Source: CAWHJN01 sp963829705 (GTDB lineage Bacteria > Bacteroidota > Rhodothermia > Rhodothermales > BA12). Taken from it: a stretch of 64,000 nucleotides of DNA. Positions 1 to 9,790 of the stretch are shown here, piece after piece (within the stretch, counting starts at the first letter, position 1; every line of letters starts with the position of its first letter). The notes beneath the pieces were generated by a model, which was given only the letters and a program-made list of their open reading frames with translations, ran no database searches and had not been told where the DNA came from. The stretch is taken from positions 1 to 64,000 of the forward strand of contig CAWHJN010000004.1 of NCBI GenBank assembly GCA_963829705.1. Direction: 5' to 3'. The translations under genes and the position numbers were made by a program.

Positions 1-195
1 GGCGCACGGCAGTCACCGTCAGCGCGGATTCGCATCTACTGTCTGCCAAATTCGCTCAATCAGACGTCGATCGCTGAACAGTCTACGTTGGATGCCTTTC
101 TCGGAGTGGCTCCTCTACGGATTCCTACTTCCCAGAACCTTGCATAATTCTGCATTCTAACGCACACGGGCACCCAGTAGCGGACATATGCAAAT
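1..195. other. No gene recognised at left edge
   Basis: The first 195 bases show no convincing coding frame, RNA or repeat. The stretch is less GC-rich than the rest of the window and lies downstream of the minus-strand tRNA and its terminator. It could be the promoter or tail region of a gene outside the window. Confidence 0.4.
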
Positions 196-230
196 CGCCC
201 CAGACCGGCTTTTAGGGCCAATCTGGGGCG
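196..230 (-). terminator. Hairpin terminator after tRNA-Gln
   Basis: A perfect 9-bp inverted repeat, CGCCCCAGA at 196-204 and TCTGGGGCG at 222-230, has an inner GGC/GCC stem. On the minus strand it lies about 10 bases after the tRNA and is followed by ATTTGC. On the plus strand it is followed by TTTT, so it may stop transcription both ways. Confidence 0.7.
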
Positions 231-240
231 TTTTCGCGTG

Positions 241-313
241 CTGCCCTGCAAGGACTCGAACCTTGAACCTCCTGATCCAGAGTCAGGCGCTCTGCCAGTT
301 GAGCTACAGGGCA
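241..313 (-). tRNA. tRNA-Gln (anticodon CTG)
   Basis: The minus strand folds into a complete cloverleaf. The acceptor stem is TGCCCTG/CAGGGCA, the D-arm GCTC/GAGC, and the anticodon stem CCTGA/TCAGG with loop CTCTGGA, which puts anticodon CTG (reads CAG, glutamine) at positions 34-36. There is a 5-base variable loop and a T-arm CAAGG-TTCGAGT-CCTTG. The discriminator is G and the 3' CCA is not encoded. It lies 48 bases after the stop of the acyltransferase gene on the same strand, so it may be read from that transcript or from its own promoter in the gap. Confidence 0.95.
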
Positions 314-361
314 ATGGGCTGGCAAAAGGACGCCTAAAGTACGCGATCCCTCGCCCCACGT

Positions 362-1165
362 CTACTGCTGCGCCGGAAGCATCGGAGGATTGGCAGATTC
401 TTCGACAGCCGAAACCAGCGTGGCGTGCAGGTCGGCGCCGCGCCACGCTGCGATCTGCTGCGCGATGATGGTGCGGACGCGCTCGCGCAGCGCGGGCACG
501 TCAGAGGGTTTGAGGCCGGTGGTTTCGACGGGCGCGAGCACGCGGAGGCGGATGGGGGTGGGGGCTCCGAACCTCCACGATGTTTTGGGCAGCGCGTCGC
601 CGGTGCCTTCGATGGCGATGGGCAGGATGGGCACTTTGGCCTTGATGGCCAGCTTGAACGCGCCGTCGGTGAAGGGCAGCACGCGCCCGTCTTTGCTGCG
701 CGTGCCCTCGGCAAAGAAGATCACCGAGCACTTTTTCTTCAGGTACTCGCGCCCACGAATCAACACGCCGGCCCGGCTGCGCGCGTCGCTGCGATCCACC
801 TCGATGTCGCCCGCGAGCTTCATCATCCAGCCGATGAAGGGAAGGTCAAAGAGGGATTTCTTGCCCACCCACTTCATCTCCATCGGCAAGCGGCTGACGA
901 CGGGGATGTCGGCGTTGGACTGGTGGTTGCTCACGATCACGTACGGATGGCGCGGATCGCCAATGTGCTCCAACCCCTCGACGGTGATCTGCCAGGTCGG
1001 GTTGACGCGCGTGATGGCGGCTCCGAGGCGGCGGAACATCCGTCCCGTGGTATAGAGCGCCGGGTCGCGGTCGAACAGCCGGACGAAGGCCAGCAAGGGC
1101 AGCCAGAACAGGATGAGCAGGGCCGTGGCCGCCCACACGTAGGCCGAGCGAAGCGTTGCGATCAT
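362..1165 (-). CDS. plsC: 1-acyl-sn-glycerol-3-phosphate acyltransferase (PlsC family)
   Basis: This 267-residue membrane acyltransferase should add the second acyl chain to lysophosphatidate in phospholipid synthesis. A hydrophobic N-terminal helix spans roughly residues 8-30. The catalytic NHxxxxD block is NHQSNAD with H81 and D86, and the acceptor-binding EGTR block is at about 153-156 (FAEGTRS). Both have the usual spacing, and the length is normal for the family. It starts with ATG at 1165 with no obvious Shine-Dalgarno. It is transcribed toward the tRNA-Gln gene. Family assignment is firm; which acyl donor it uses cannot be read from sequence. Confidence 0.9.
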   Translation of the reverse strand: MIATLRSAYVWAATALLILFWLPLLAFVRLFDRDPALYTTGRMFRRLGAAITRVNPTWQITVEGLEHIGDPRHPYVIVSNHQSNADIPVVSRLPMEMKWVGKKSLFDLPFIGWMMKLAGDIEVDRSDARSRAGVLIRGREYLKKKCSVIFFAEGTRSKDGRVLPFTDGAFKLAIKAKVPILPIAIEGTGDALPKTSWRFGAPTPIRLRVLAPVETTGLKPSDVPALRERVRTIIAQQIAAWRGADLHATLVSAVEESANPPMLPAQQ

Positions 1166-1285
1166 GCGAGAGCGATACGAAAACGAGAGACCTCAACCAC
1201 ACGGCGGGCATCCGGGTTCGCCGAACTCGCCGCCAGGCGCAGGCGTTGCGCCGCTCGCCCTGCCTGTTTCCTGCTTTGCTCGCCT

Positions 1286-2362
1286 GTGGACGCTACTCTT
1301 CTCACCATCCTCGTGCTGCTCGTGCTGGCGACGGTGGTGGCCATCGTGCAGGCGCAGCAGCGCGACCGGTGCCTGAAAAGCTTCGAGGACGACTCTATCA
1401 CGCTGGCCGAGGAGGGGGGCGACATCGTGTGGGGCCGCGCACGGCTCTACACAACGGGCCTGGAGCTGCGCTACGCGGCGCCGGTCGAGGCCGTCGAGGG
1501 GCATGTGGAGCAGTCGTTCATGTTTTACAAGGAGGAATATCCGAAGATCGAGGCGCTCTTCCGCGTGCCGGAGGGGCTGACGGCGGAAGAACAGGCGTCG
1601 CGGCGGCAGGCGATAAAACGCACGGCGAAGCCGGGCTTCTTCCGGCGCACGGGCCGCAAAATCCGCAACTGGTTCGCCCTCGTGCGCGACGCCGTGGTGC
1701 AGTCTGCTGGCCTTATCATCGGCTTCGCCAAAGCGCGGCGGCCCGGCCTGGCGTCGCAGGAGGCGAATATCCAGAAGCTGACTTCCGAGATCGTCGGGTA
1801 CGCGGGTACGGCGTACGATCCGCTGCTCGAAGCGCACCTGTTCACGCAGGTCGTCGTGGAAGTGACCTTCGACAGCGGCACGCGCTCGTACTGCGGCTGG
1901 CTCAAAAACTACACGGCGAACTTCCTCGAAATCGTGGACGCCTTCGGCAACGAGGCGGGCACGCCCGACCTCAGCGGCGTCTACACGACGGCGCACCCGC
2001 CCGAGGACGTCGAGATCGTGATGGCCAACACGCGGCTGCACGTCACCAACCGGAGCCGCTTTCTCTACTACGTCGCCCACGCCGAGGTGGCGGGCGCGCG
2101 CTACGCCCTCGGGTGTGCGCTGCCGCCGGGCAGCACCGCCGACCTCACCGTGGCGCTGCCCGAGGGCATGACGGACGGCGGAGCCACGGTGGCGGTGACG
2201 ATGGGCCTCGTCGGGCGCGTGGACCTCGTCGTGCCCCGCGCCCGCGCGCTCGTACGCCACGCCGCTGACGGCTCGGAAACGCGCCGCAAGCATCTCTACG
2301 TGGGCGTCGAAAACGAAACCAACCGCGTCCGTGCCGTCGTGGAGGAGCAGGACGTTGGTTGA
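1286..2362 (+). CDS. Membrane-anchored protein of unknown function
   Basis: I do not recognise this 358-residue protein. The chosen start is GTG at 1286, which places a single hydrophobic helix (about residues 4-20, rich in L and V) directly at the N-terminus. The frame stays open far upstream, but only as a shadow of the acyltransferase gene. The rest is soluble: a basic stretch around residues 110-140, then a mixed alpha/beta region. No catalytic motif was seen. It stands alone, divergent from the acyltransferase, about 90 bases before the ABC transporter. A membrane-tethered cytoplasmic protein is the most that can be said. Confidence 0.6.
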   Translation: MDATLLTILVLLVLATVVAIVQAQQRDRCLKSFEDDSITLAEEGGDIVWGRARLYTTGLELRYAAPVEAVEGHVEQSFMFYKEEYPKIEALFRVPEGLTAEEQASRRQAIKRTAKPGFFRRTGRKIRNWFALVRDAVVQSAGLIIGFAKARRPGLASQEANIQKLTSEIVGYAGTAYDPLLEAHLFTQVVVEVTFDSGTRSYCGWLKNYTANFLEIVDAFGNEAGTPDLSGVYTTAHPPEDVEIVMANTRLHVTNRSRFLYYVAHAEVAGARYALGCALPPGSTADLTVALPEGMTDGGATVAVTMGLVGRVDLVVPRARALVRHAADGSETRRKHLYVGVENETNRVRAVVEEQDVG

Positions 2363-2455
2363 TGGTTCCGCTCGGCTTCGCCTCGCTGGTTGGTGGTAAT
2401 TGATTGACGAACGAATCCAACAAACCCAACAACTCAATCAACCCGACAAATCAAC

Positions 2456-4219
<1,764 letters not shown>

Positions 4220-4340
4220 CGTTGGAGGCTGGAGGTTCGATACCTTGGTTGTTTGCCTCCAATCTGCGACCTCCGCCTCTACATCCGAAATCCACCCTCC
4301 GAAAGCGAAGCTTCACGCCAGTAAATCTGACATTCCCATC

Positions 4341-4619
4341 ATGGTCACCGCCATTCTCCTCCTCAACACGTCGCGCGGACAGGTCAACGCCGTCGCCGAG
4401 GCGCTCGTCGATCTCAAGGGCGTCTCCGAGGTGCATTCCGTCGCGGGGCGCTACGATCTCGTCGCCATCCTGCGAGTGAAAGACAACGAGGGCCTCGCGC
4501 GCCTCGTCACCGAGCAGATCCGGCCCATCGCGGGCATCGAGCAGTCGGAGACGCTCATCGGCTTCCGGGTGTTTTCGCCGCACGACCTCGAACGACTCTT
4601 CAGCATCGGGATGGAGTAA
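4341..4619 (+). CDS. Stand-alone Lrp/AsnC ligand-binding (RAM) domain protein
   Basis: The 92-residue product matches the C-terminal alpha-beta sandwich of Lrp/AsnC regulators (begins MVTAILLLNT, with VSEVHSVAGRYDL in the middle) but has no helix-turn-helix. Such single-domain proteins form Lrp-like oligomers and may bind amino acids or modulate full-length Lrp proteins. ATG at 4341 follows a long C-rich leader; the open frame upstream is not conserved-looking. The 120-bp gap before it contains an 8-bp inverted repeat (TTGGAGGC at 4222, GCCTCCAA at 4255) that may end the ABC transporter transcript. No Lrp regulator gene is adjacent. Confidence 0.8.
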   Translation: MVTAILLLNTSRGQVNAVAEALVDLKGVSEVHSVAGRYDLVAILRVKDNEGLARLVTEQIRPIAGIEQSETLIGFRVFSPHDLERLFSIGME

Positions 4620-4621
4620 GC

Positions 4622-4719
4622 GTGCACCCGGAAGGAGTCAGGAACGCAAGCCCGGCACCATCGGTACGGGGCACTTCCGCCGGGCGACAGGTACGCGACC
4701 GGGCGCTAAGGAGTGATTT
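4622..4719 (+). promoter_or_regulatory. Structured leader with consensus Shine-Dalgarno
   Basis: The 100 bases before the phosphoribosyltransferase can form nested stems. CCCGG at 4627-4631 pairs with CCGGG at 4699-4703, enclosing a perfect 7-bp stem GCCCGGC (4650-4656) / GCCGGGC (4679-4685). The leader ends with AAGGAG at 4708-4713, six bases before the ATG. This is one of very few consensus ribosome binding sites in the window. I compared it mentally with c-di-GMP, guanidine, ZTP and SAM/SAH riboswitch signatures and found no match. Confidence 0.4.
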
Positions 4720-5319
4720 ATGGAGACCGGTACGTTTTCGCCAGACACCTACGACGACCTCGTGCAGCTCGGGCGTCGCCTCTACGACCAGGCGCTCGTC
4801 CGGCGTGAGCAGGAACTCATCACCGACCCGCGCGGCCAGCCCATCGGGTGGCTGCTCGACACGCGCATTCCGATGCTCGACGGGGTCATGTTTCAGGAGG
4901 TCGGGCGCGTGCTGGCCGAGCGGCTCCGGGGGCGCAGCGTGCGGCAGGTGGTCGGCTTTGGCTTCGGCGCGCACGCGATGGTGTGCTCGGTCCTCGCCGA
5001 CCCCGGCCCGACGGCCTTCAAGGGCGGCCTCGTGCGCGAGCACCGCAAGCCGCACGGACGCCGCCGCCTCGTCGAAGGCCCGCTCGACCGCCGCGCCCCC
5101 GTGGTGCTGCTCGACGACATCCTCAACTCGGGCCGCAGCGCCTCGCGGGCTCTCGCGCTCCTGCGTGCCGACGGCTTCCAGGTGGCGGGCCTCTTGACGC
5201 TGTTCAACTTCACGTGGAGCGGCGGGCGCGCGCGCCTCGAAAGCGAGGGCCTCTGGGTAGATTCTCTCCTCGACCTCAACCTCCGCTCCGGCACCGCCGG
5301 AAGCAGCGACTCGCCATGA
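4720..5319 (+). CDS. Orotate phosphoribosyltransferase-like protein
   Basis: A 199-residue type I phosphoribosyltransferase. The PRPP-binding loop is VVLLDDILNSGRSA at about residues 127-140, with the paired acidic residues and the following small residues typical of the family. The preceding segment FKGGLVREHRKPHGRRRLVEG resembles the flexible catalytic loop of OPRTases. The N-terminal part is divergent, so whether it makes OMP or salvages another base is uncertain. The start is ATG at 4720 with a consensus Shine-Dalgarno. Its stop overlaps the tatC start (ATGA), so the two are translationally coupled, an unusual pairing. Confidence 0.75.
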   Translation: METGTFSPDTYDDLVQLGRRLYDQALVRREQELITDPRGQPIGWLLDTRIPMLDGVMFQEVGRVLAERLRGRSVRQVVGFGFGAHAMVCSVLADPGPTAFKGGLVREHRKPHGRRRLVEGPLDRRAPVVLLDDILNSGRSASRALALLRADGFQVAGLLTLFNFTWSGGRARLESEGLWVDSLLDLNLRSGTAGSSDSP

Positions 5320-6263
5320 TCCGCACCGCCGGCAAAGCGTTCATCCGCACCGTCGGCCGGCTGCGCCGACCGCCCGACGCGCCCGCGCCCCTCGCCGAGG
5401 GCGACGGGCTGCCCCCCCCCACGCCGCCCCCCGCCGACCCGCTGGCGCAGGGCGAGATGTCGTTTCTCGACCACCTCGAAGCGCTCCGCTGGCACCTCAT
5501 CAAAGGGCTCGGGGCGGTGCTCGTGGTCGTCATCGTCTGCTTTTTCTTTGCCGACGCGCTCATCGAGCACGTGCTGCTGGCGCCCAAAGACCCGGACTTC
5601 ATCACCTACCGGCTTTTCGGCGTCGAGGCCGCGCCGTTCGCGCTGCAAAACCGCACCGTCTCAGGCCAGTTTTTCGCGTGGCTCGGGACGATCTTCGCGG
5701 CGGGAGCCGTCATCGGTGCACCGTTTTTCATCTACCAGCTCTGGAAGTTCATCGAGCCGGGTCTGTATCCGCACGAGCGGCAGGGGATGCGCTTTGCCGC
5801 CGTCGGGGCGACGTTCTTTTTCATGCTGGGCATCGCCTTCGGCTACTTCGTCGTCACGCCGCTGTCGCTCCAGTTTTTCGCCTCGTTCTCGCTCTCGCCC
5901 GAGATCGCCAACGAGTTCGACATCACCAAGTACTTCTCGATGGTGACGACGTGGTCGCTGGGCATCGGGCTGGTGTTCGAGCTTCCCGTGGTGATCTACT
6001 TCCTGGCGCGGGTGGGCATCCTGTCGGCAGCGCTGCTCCGCAGCGTTCGCAAGTACGCCATCATCATCACGCTCGTGCTCGGGGCCGTCCTGACGCCGCC
6101 CGACCCGTTCTCGCAGATCCTCGTGGCGCTGCCGCTGATGGGGCTCTACGAACTGTCGATCTTCCTGGCCGCGCGCGTCGAGAAAAAGCGGGCCAAGGCG
6201 CTGGCGAAGGAGGAAGCTGCCGAGGCGAAGCGGCGCGCCGCCGAGCAGCAGACGGGGGCCTGA
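5316..6263 (+). CDS. tatC: Twin-arginine translocase subunit TatC
   Basis: TatC is the inner-membrane receptor for folded twin-arginine substrates. Family hallmarks are visible: FLDHLEALRWHL in the cytoplasmic N-terminal region, YQLWKFIEPGLYPHE in the first periplasmic loop, TPPDPFSQ and LPLMGLYELSIF near the end, and six hydrophobic segments. The 315 residues exceed the usual ~250 because of an N-terminal extension of about 45 residues that is proline-rich, plus a charged Ala/Lys/Glu/Arg tail. Start ATG 5316 overlaps the previous stop. No tatA or tatB lies in the window. Confidence 0.95.
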   Translation: MIRTAGKAFIRTVGRLRRPPDAPAPLAEGDGLPPPTPPPADPLAQGEMSFLDHLEALRWHLIKGLGAVLVVVIVCFFFADALIEHVLLAPKDPDFITYRLFGVEAAPFALQNRTVSGQFFAWLGTIFAAGAVIGAPFFIYQLWKFIEPGLYPHERQGMRFAAVGATFFFMLGIAFGYFVVTPLSLQFFASFSLSPEIANEFDITKYFSMVTTWSLGIGLVFELPVVIYFLARVGILSAALLRSVRKYAIIITLVLGAVLTPPDPFSQILVALPLMGLYELSIFLAARVEKKRAKALAKEEAAEAKRRAAEQQTGA

Positions 6264-6264
6264 C

Positions 6265-7935
6265 GTGGCCGCGCTGCCCTCCACGCCCGCACGCCGACTG
6301 GCGTTGTGTCTGCTCGCCTGCGCCCTGCTGACGCCCGCCGCGCACGCGCAGCAGCCCTCCGGCGACGCATACTTCGCGCTCAGGAAAAACTTCGAGATCT
6401 TCGCCGAGGTCTACGAGCAGCTATCGCTTCACTACGTCGATGAACTCGATCCCGAGCGGGTGATGCGGCGCGGCATGGCAGCCATGCTGGCGGACCTCGA
6501 CCCGTACACCAACTTTCTCGACGAGTACGCCCGCGCCCAGTCCGAACTCTTGCGCGGGGCCTACGGCTCGGTGGGGGTGACGCTGGAGACGCGCGGCGGA
6601 CAGCTGCTCGTGGTGCCGCCGCAGGAAGGCTCGACGACGGGCGGATACGCCCAGGGCCTGCGCGTGGGCGACGTGGTGCAGACGCTCGACGGACGCGCCG
6701 CCGCCGACCTGACGATGCAGGACGTGGGCGCAATCCTGCGCGGCGCGCCGGGCACGGCCGTCGAACTCACCGTCGAGCGCGCCGGAGTGGAGGAGCCGCT
6801 GCGCTTCGTACTCACGCGCGAAACTGCCGACCCGCGCACCGTCACCTTCAGCGGCTTCGTCGGGGCCGACACGTCGGCGGGTGTGGGCTACATCCGGTTG
6901 CAGGTGTTCGGGCAGGGCGCGGGGCGCGAGGTGCGCGGCGCGCTCGACACGCTGATGGCGCGGGGCCCTGTGAAGGGGCTCGTGCTCGATTTGCGCGGCA
7001 ATCCCGGCGGCATCGTGCAGGATGCCGTCGAGATCGTGGGCTTGTTCGTGCCCGAGGGCACCACCGTCGTGACGCTGCGCGGGCGCGCAGGGCGAGTCCA
7101 GGAATCCTTCCGCACCTTCGCCGCTCCCGCCGCACCCGAGATGCCCCTCGTCGTGCTCGTCGATGCCCTCAGCGCGTCGGCCTCCGAGATCGTCGCGGGC
7201 GCGCTGCAAGACCTCGACCGCGCCGTCATCCTCGGCGAGACGACGTACGGAAAGGGCCTCGTGCAGACGTTCCAGCCGCTGCCCTACCAGACGATGCTCA
7301 AGCTCACCTCCGGACGCTACGCGCTGCCGTCGGGTCGCTCGGTGCAGCGGCTGGATTACCGGCACGACGGCAGCGCCTCGGAAGTCGCCGACAGTCTGCG
7401 CCGGACGTTTGCGACGGCGACAGGCCGGGCGGTGCGTGACGGCGGCGGCATCGACCCCGACGTGTCCGCGCCCGAAGCCGCGCCCGGCGCGCTCGTGGCC
7501 GCGCTCGAACGCGAGGCGCGCTTTTTCGGCTTCGCCAACCGCTACGCCGCCACCCACGCGGCGATGCCCACCCGCGTCGACGAGGCCCTGCTGGACGACT
7601 TCCGTGCCTACCTCGACCGCGAGGGCTTCGCTTACCGCACAGGCGCGGAGGATGCCCTCGACGCCTTCATGACCTCGCTGGACGAGGCCGGGTACGCGCG
7701 TGCGCGCGCCGAGGCGGAGTCGCTGCAGCAGGCCATCAGGCGCGAGAAGGCCGCCGACTTCGAACGCCACGCGCCGACGATCCGGGAGCGGCTGCGCCGC
7801 GAGCTGCTGGCCCGCTACGCCTCGACCGAGGCGCTCGCGCGCGACGCGCTGGCGACGGACGAGCGGCTCGCGCAGGCCATCGCGTTGATCGAGAACCGCC
7901 GCGCCTACGACGCACTGCTGGCGGGGAGCCGATGA
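6265..7935 (+). CDS. C-terminal processing peptidase (S41, PDZ domain)
   Basis: An exported serine protease of the Prc/CtpA family that trims C-termini in the periplasm. A signal peptide ends near residue 28 (AAHAQ). A PDZ domain lies at roughly 85-180. The S41 core carries the Ser/Lys dyad: Ser305 in SASASEI and Lys330 in TTYGKG, exactly 25 apart as in characterised members. A helical C-terminal region follows. GTG at 6265 is one base after the tatC stop, so it belongs to the same run. The downstream permease starts within its stop codon. Confidence 0.92.
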   Translation: MAALPSTPARRLALCLLACALLTPAAHAQQPSGDAYFALRKNFEIFAEVYEQLSLHYVDELDPERVMRRGMAAMLADLDPYTNFLDEYARAQSELLRGAYGSVGVTLETRGGQLLVVPPQEGSTTGGYAQGLRVGDVVQTLDGRAAADLTMQDVGAILRGAPGTAVELTVERAGVEEPLRFVLTRETADPRTVTFSGFVGADTSAGVGYIRLQVFGQGAGREVRGALDTLMARGPVKGLVLDLRGNPGGIVQDAVEIVGLFVPEGTTVVTLRGRAGRVQESFRTFAAPAAPEMPLVVLVDALSASASEIVAGALQDLDRAVILGETTYGKGLVQTFQPLPYQTMLKLTSGRYALPSGRSVQRLDYRHDGSASEVADSLRRTFATATGRAVRDGGGIDPDVSAPEAAPGALVAALEREARFFGFANRYAATHAAMPTRVDEALLDDFRAYLDREGFAYRTGAEDALDAFMTSLDEAGYARARAEAESLQQAIRREKAADFERHAPTIRERLRRELLARYASTEALARDALATDERLAQAIALIENRRAYDALLAGSR

Positions 7936-8735
7936 TGGTGGTGTGGCTGCTGCTCGCCGGAGCCGCCGGGGGATTCCTGGCCGGGCTGCTCGGCGTCGGC
8001 GGCGGGGTGATCTTCGCGCCCGTGCTGCTGGCAGTGTTTACGGCAATGGGCGTGCCCGCCGCGCAGGTGCCGCCGCTGGTGGTAGGCACGAGCCTGCTCT
8101 GCACGATGCTTACCGCCGTGTCGAGTGCCTTCGCACACTACCGGCACGATGCCGTGAACGTACGTACGGCCACGCTGGTGGGCCTCGGCAGCGCCGTCAG
8201 CGTCTACCTCACCAAAGCATTCGTGACCACGCAGCCGTGGTACACGCCCGAGTTGTTCGCGCTCGTCTTCGGGTGCGTACTGGCCGTCGTGGCCTTCCGC
8301 ATGGTGTGGGCGTCCCCCAGCCACGCCCAGCACCGTCCGCCACCGCCACCCGCCGTCAAACTCGGGGCCATCGGGCTGGCCAGCGGCGCGGTGGCGTCGA
8401 GTGCGGGCGTGGGCGGCGGCATCATCCTCGTGCCGCTCTTCGACAAGCTGCTCCACATGCCCATGCGTCGAGCGTCGGGCACGTCGAGCGCCACCATCGT
8501 CATCACCGCGCTCGCGGGCGCGCTCACCTACGCGCTGGCCGCTGCGCCCGAGTCGGGGCGCTGGGTGGTGGGCTACGTGGACCTGCAGAGCGGACTGGCG
8601 CTGGCCGTGCCCGCGCTCATCATGGCCCGCGTGGGCGTCCACGTAGCCCACCACCTCGACACGCGCTACCTGCGCTGGGCTTTCGCCGCGCTTGCCTTCT
8701 TCATCTCCCTGCGCCTGATCATCGGCGCGTTTTAG
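7932..8735 (+). CDS. Sulfite exporter TauE/SafE (TSUP) family permease
   Basis: A 267-residue membrane protein with about eight hydrophobic segments in two similar halves. Each half contains the glycine-rich family signature: GGFLAGLLGVGGGVIFAPVL at residues 13-32 and GVGGGIILVPLF in the second half. Family members move sulfite, sulfonates or other anions; the substrate here is not inferable. Its start overlaps the protease stop (ATGA), making it the last gene of the phosphoribosyltransferase-tatC-protease run. A large hairpin follows in the convergent gap. Confidence 0.85.
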   Translation: MMVVWLLLAGAAGGFLAGLLGVGGGVIFAPVLLAVFTAMGVPAAQVPPLVVGTSLLCTMLTAVSSAFAHYRHDAVNVRTATLVGLGSAVSVYLTKAFVTTQPWYTPELFALVFGCVLAVVAFRMVWASPSHAQHRPPPPPAVKLGAIGLASGAVASSAGVGGGIILVPLFDKLLHMPMRRASGTSSATIVITALAGALTYALAAAPESGRWVVGYVDLQSGLALAVPALIMARVGVHVAHHLDTRYLRWAFAALAFFISLRLIIGAF

Positions 8736-8738
8736 GGA

Positions 8739-8821
8739 AGGTGGAAACGCGGATCTCGGATCTCGGAACGGGAGCGAATAGCCTCCGGCACTTTCGTCCG
8801 TTTACTTCCGCGTTTCCACCT
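8739..8821. repeat. 15-bp perfect inverted repeat in convergent gap
   Basis: AGGTGGAAACGCGGA at 8739-8753 pairs perfectly with 8807-8821, with a 53-base loop. It fills the gap between the TSUP permease and the convergent dodecin gene, so it may help end both transcripts. Similar words (GGAAACGCGGA, TTCCGCGTTTCC) recur in other gaps of the window, so it looks like a member of a dispersed intergenic repeat family. Confidence 0.6.
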
Positions 8822-8832
8822 CCGGCTTCCTC

Positions 8833-9048
8833 CTACTTCATGTCGCCGCCGCTGCCGACGACGAACGTGAGCTTGGCGTTGAGGCGGTACTTGGTCACCT
8901 TGTCGTTTTCCACTATCGCCTGCAACTCGTTGATGTAGACGTGGCGGATGTTGCGGACGGACTTCGACGCCTCGGCGACGGCGGACTCGACGGCTTCTTC
9001 GATGCTCGAGCCTTCGGCGAGCACTTCGATGACTTTGGCGATAGACAT
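8833..9048 (-). CDS. Dodecin family protein
   Basis: A 71-residue protein with the dodecin fold: SIAKVIEVLAEG, then the helix AVAEASKSVRNIR, then two strands ending in KLTFVVGSG. Dodecins form hollow dodecamers that bind flavin. The flavin-stacking tryptophan that normally follows the NIR segment (NIRW) is replaced by histidine here (NIRHVYI), so canonical flavin stacking is doubtful. The start is ATG at 9048; the frame upstream is open but lies in the divergent promoter gap toward the BON-LysM gene. The protein is expected in the cytoplasm. Confidence 0.85.
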   Translation of the reverse strand: MSIAKVIEVLAEGSSIEEAVESAVAEASKSVRNIRHVYINELQAIVENDKVTKYRLNAKLTFVVGSGGDMK

Positions 9049-9212
9049 GGCTGGATGGGGTTGAGTGGTTGATCTGCGAGCGTACAGGCTACCCATCCGC
9101 GTCTGCTCCAAGCGTAACGACTCGGCAACCTGTGGCACGGCAAGAGGCCGACTGCCCGCGCGGGCGGTAAGACAACCTTCCTGTTTTCTCCAACGACACC
9201 TTTCCTACCATC

Positions 9213-9668
9213 ATGGGCCTCTTCGACTTTCTGCGCGGCGCGGGCCGCGACGTCAAAACGGGTAACGAACCCGCCGAGATCAAGCAGACCATCTCCACTG
9301 CCCTCGGCGACCGCATCGCCAACCTCAACGTCTCCTACACCGACGGCACCGCCACGCTCTTTGGCACGGCGCATTCGTACGCCGACCGCGAGAAGGCCGT
9401 GCTGCTCGCAGGCAACATCAAGGGCGTCGAGAAGGTGGACGACCGCCTGACCGTCAGCGCGCAGACGCCGCAGCAGGAGATTGCCTCCCAGCAGACCGCG
9501 CAGCCCAACTTCGTCACCATCGAAAAGGGCGACACGCTCTCGAAGATCGCCCAGCAGCAGTACGGCGACGCCAGCCGCTGGCGCGAGATTTTCGAGGCCA
9601 ACAAGGAGGTCATCGAAGACCCGGACAAGATCTACCCCGGCCAGACGATCCGCGTACCGAAGGGCTGA
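9213..9668 (+). CDS. kbp: BON and LysM domain protein (Kbp/YgaU-like)
   Basis: This 151-residue protein has the same build as the E. coli potassium-binding protein Kbp/YgaU: MGLFDFLRGAG at the N-terminus, a BON domain at about residues 18-85, and a C-terminal LysM domain at about 98-149 (FVTIEKGDTLSKIAQQQYG ... IYPGQTIRVPKG). No signal peptide is seen, as for Kbp. In E. coli the protein binds K+ and responds to osmotic stress; that role here is by homology. The ATG follows a pyrimidine-rich leader without Shine-Dalgarno. Confidence 0.85.
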   Translation: MGLFDFLRGAGRDVKTGNEPAEIKQTISTALGDRIANLNVSYTDGTATLFGTAHSYADREKAVLLAGNIKGVEKVDDRLTVSAQTPQQEIASQQTAQPNFVTIEKGDTLSKIAQQQYGDASRWREIFEANKEVIEDPDKIYPGQTIRVPKG

Positions 9669-9690
9669 CGGTTCGACCTCGTACACGCTA

Positions 9691-9726
9691 AGCGCGCAGG
9701 AGTGGGACGCCCCGCTTCTGCGCGCT
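9691..9726 (+). terminator. Possible terminator hairpin after kbp
   Basis: AGCGCGCAG at 9691-9699 and CTGCGCGCT at 9718-9726 form a perfect 9-bp stem with an 18-base loop, 23 bases after the kbp stop. A true U-tract is missing (CGGCGTTTC follows), so it may be a Rho-dependent or mRNA-end hairpin. Confidence 0.4.
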
Positions 9727-9790
9727 CGGCGTTTCAGAAACCCCGCCTGACGGCCCCCGTACACGCGCCGGTTTCTCCCGACGCCCCGCG

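Noticed and set aside
4622..4719. c-di-GMP (GEMM), guanidine-II, ZTP or SAM/SAH riboswitch
   Set aside because: Individual words such as GGAACGCAAGCC or GGTACGCGACC look suggestive, but the invariant cores and helix order of these classes are not present. Kept only as an unclassified structured leader.
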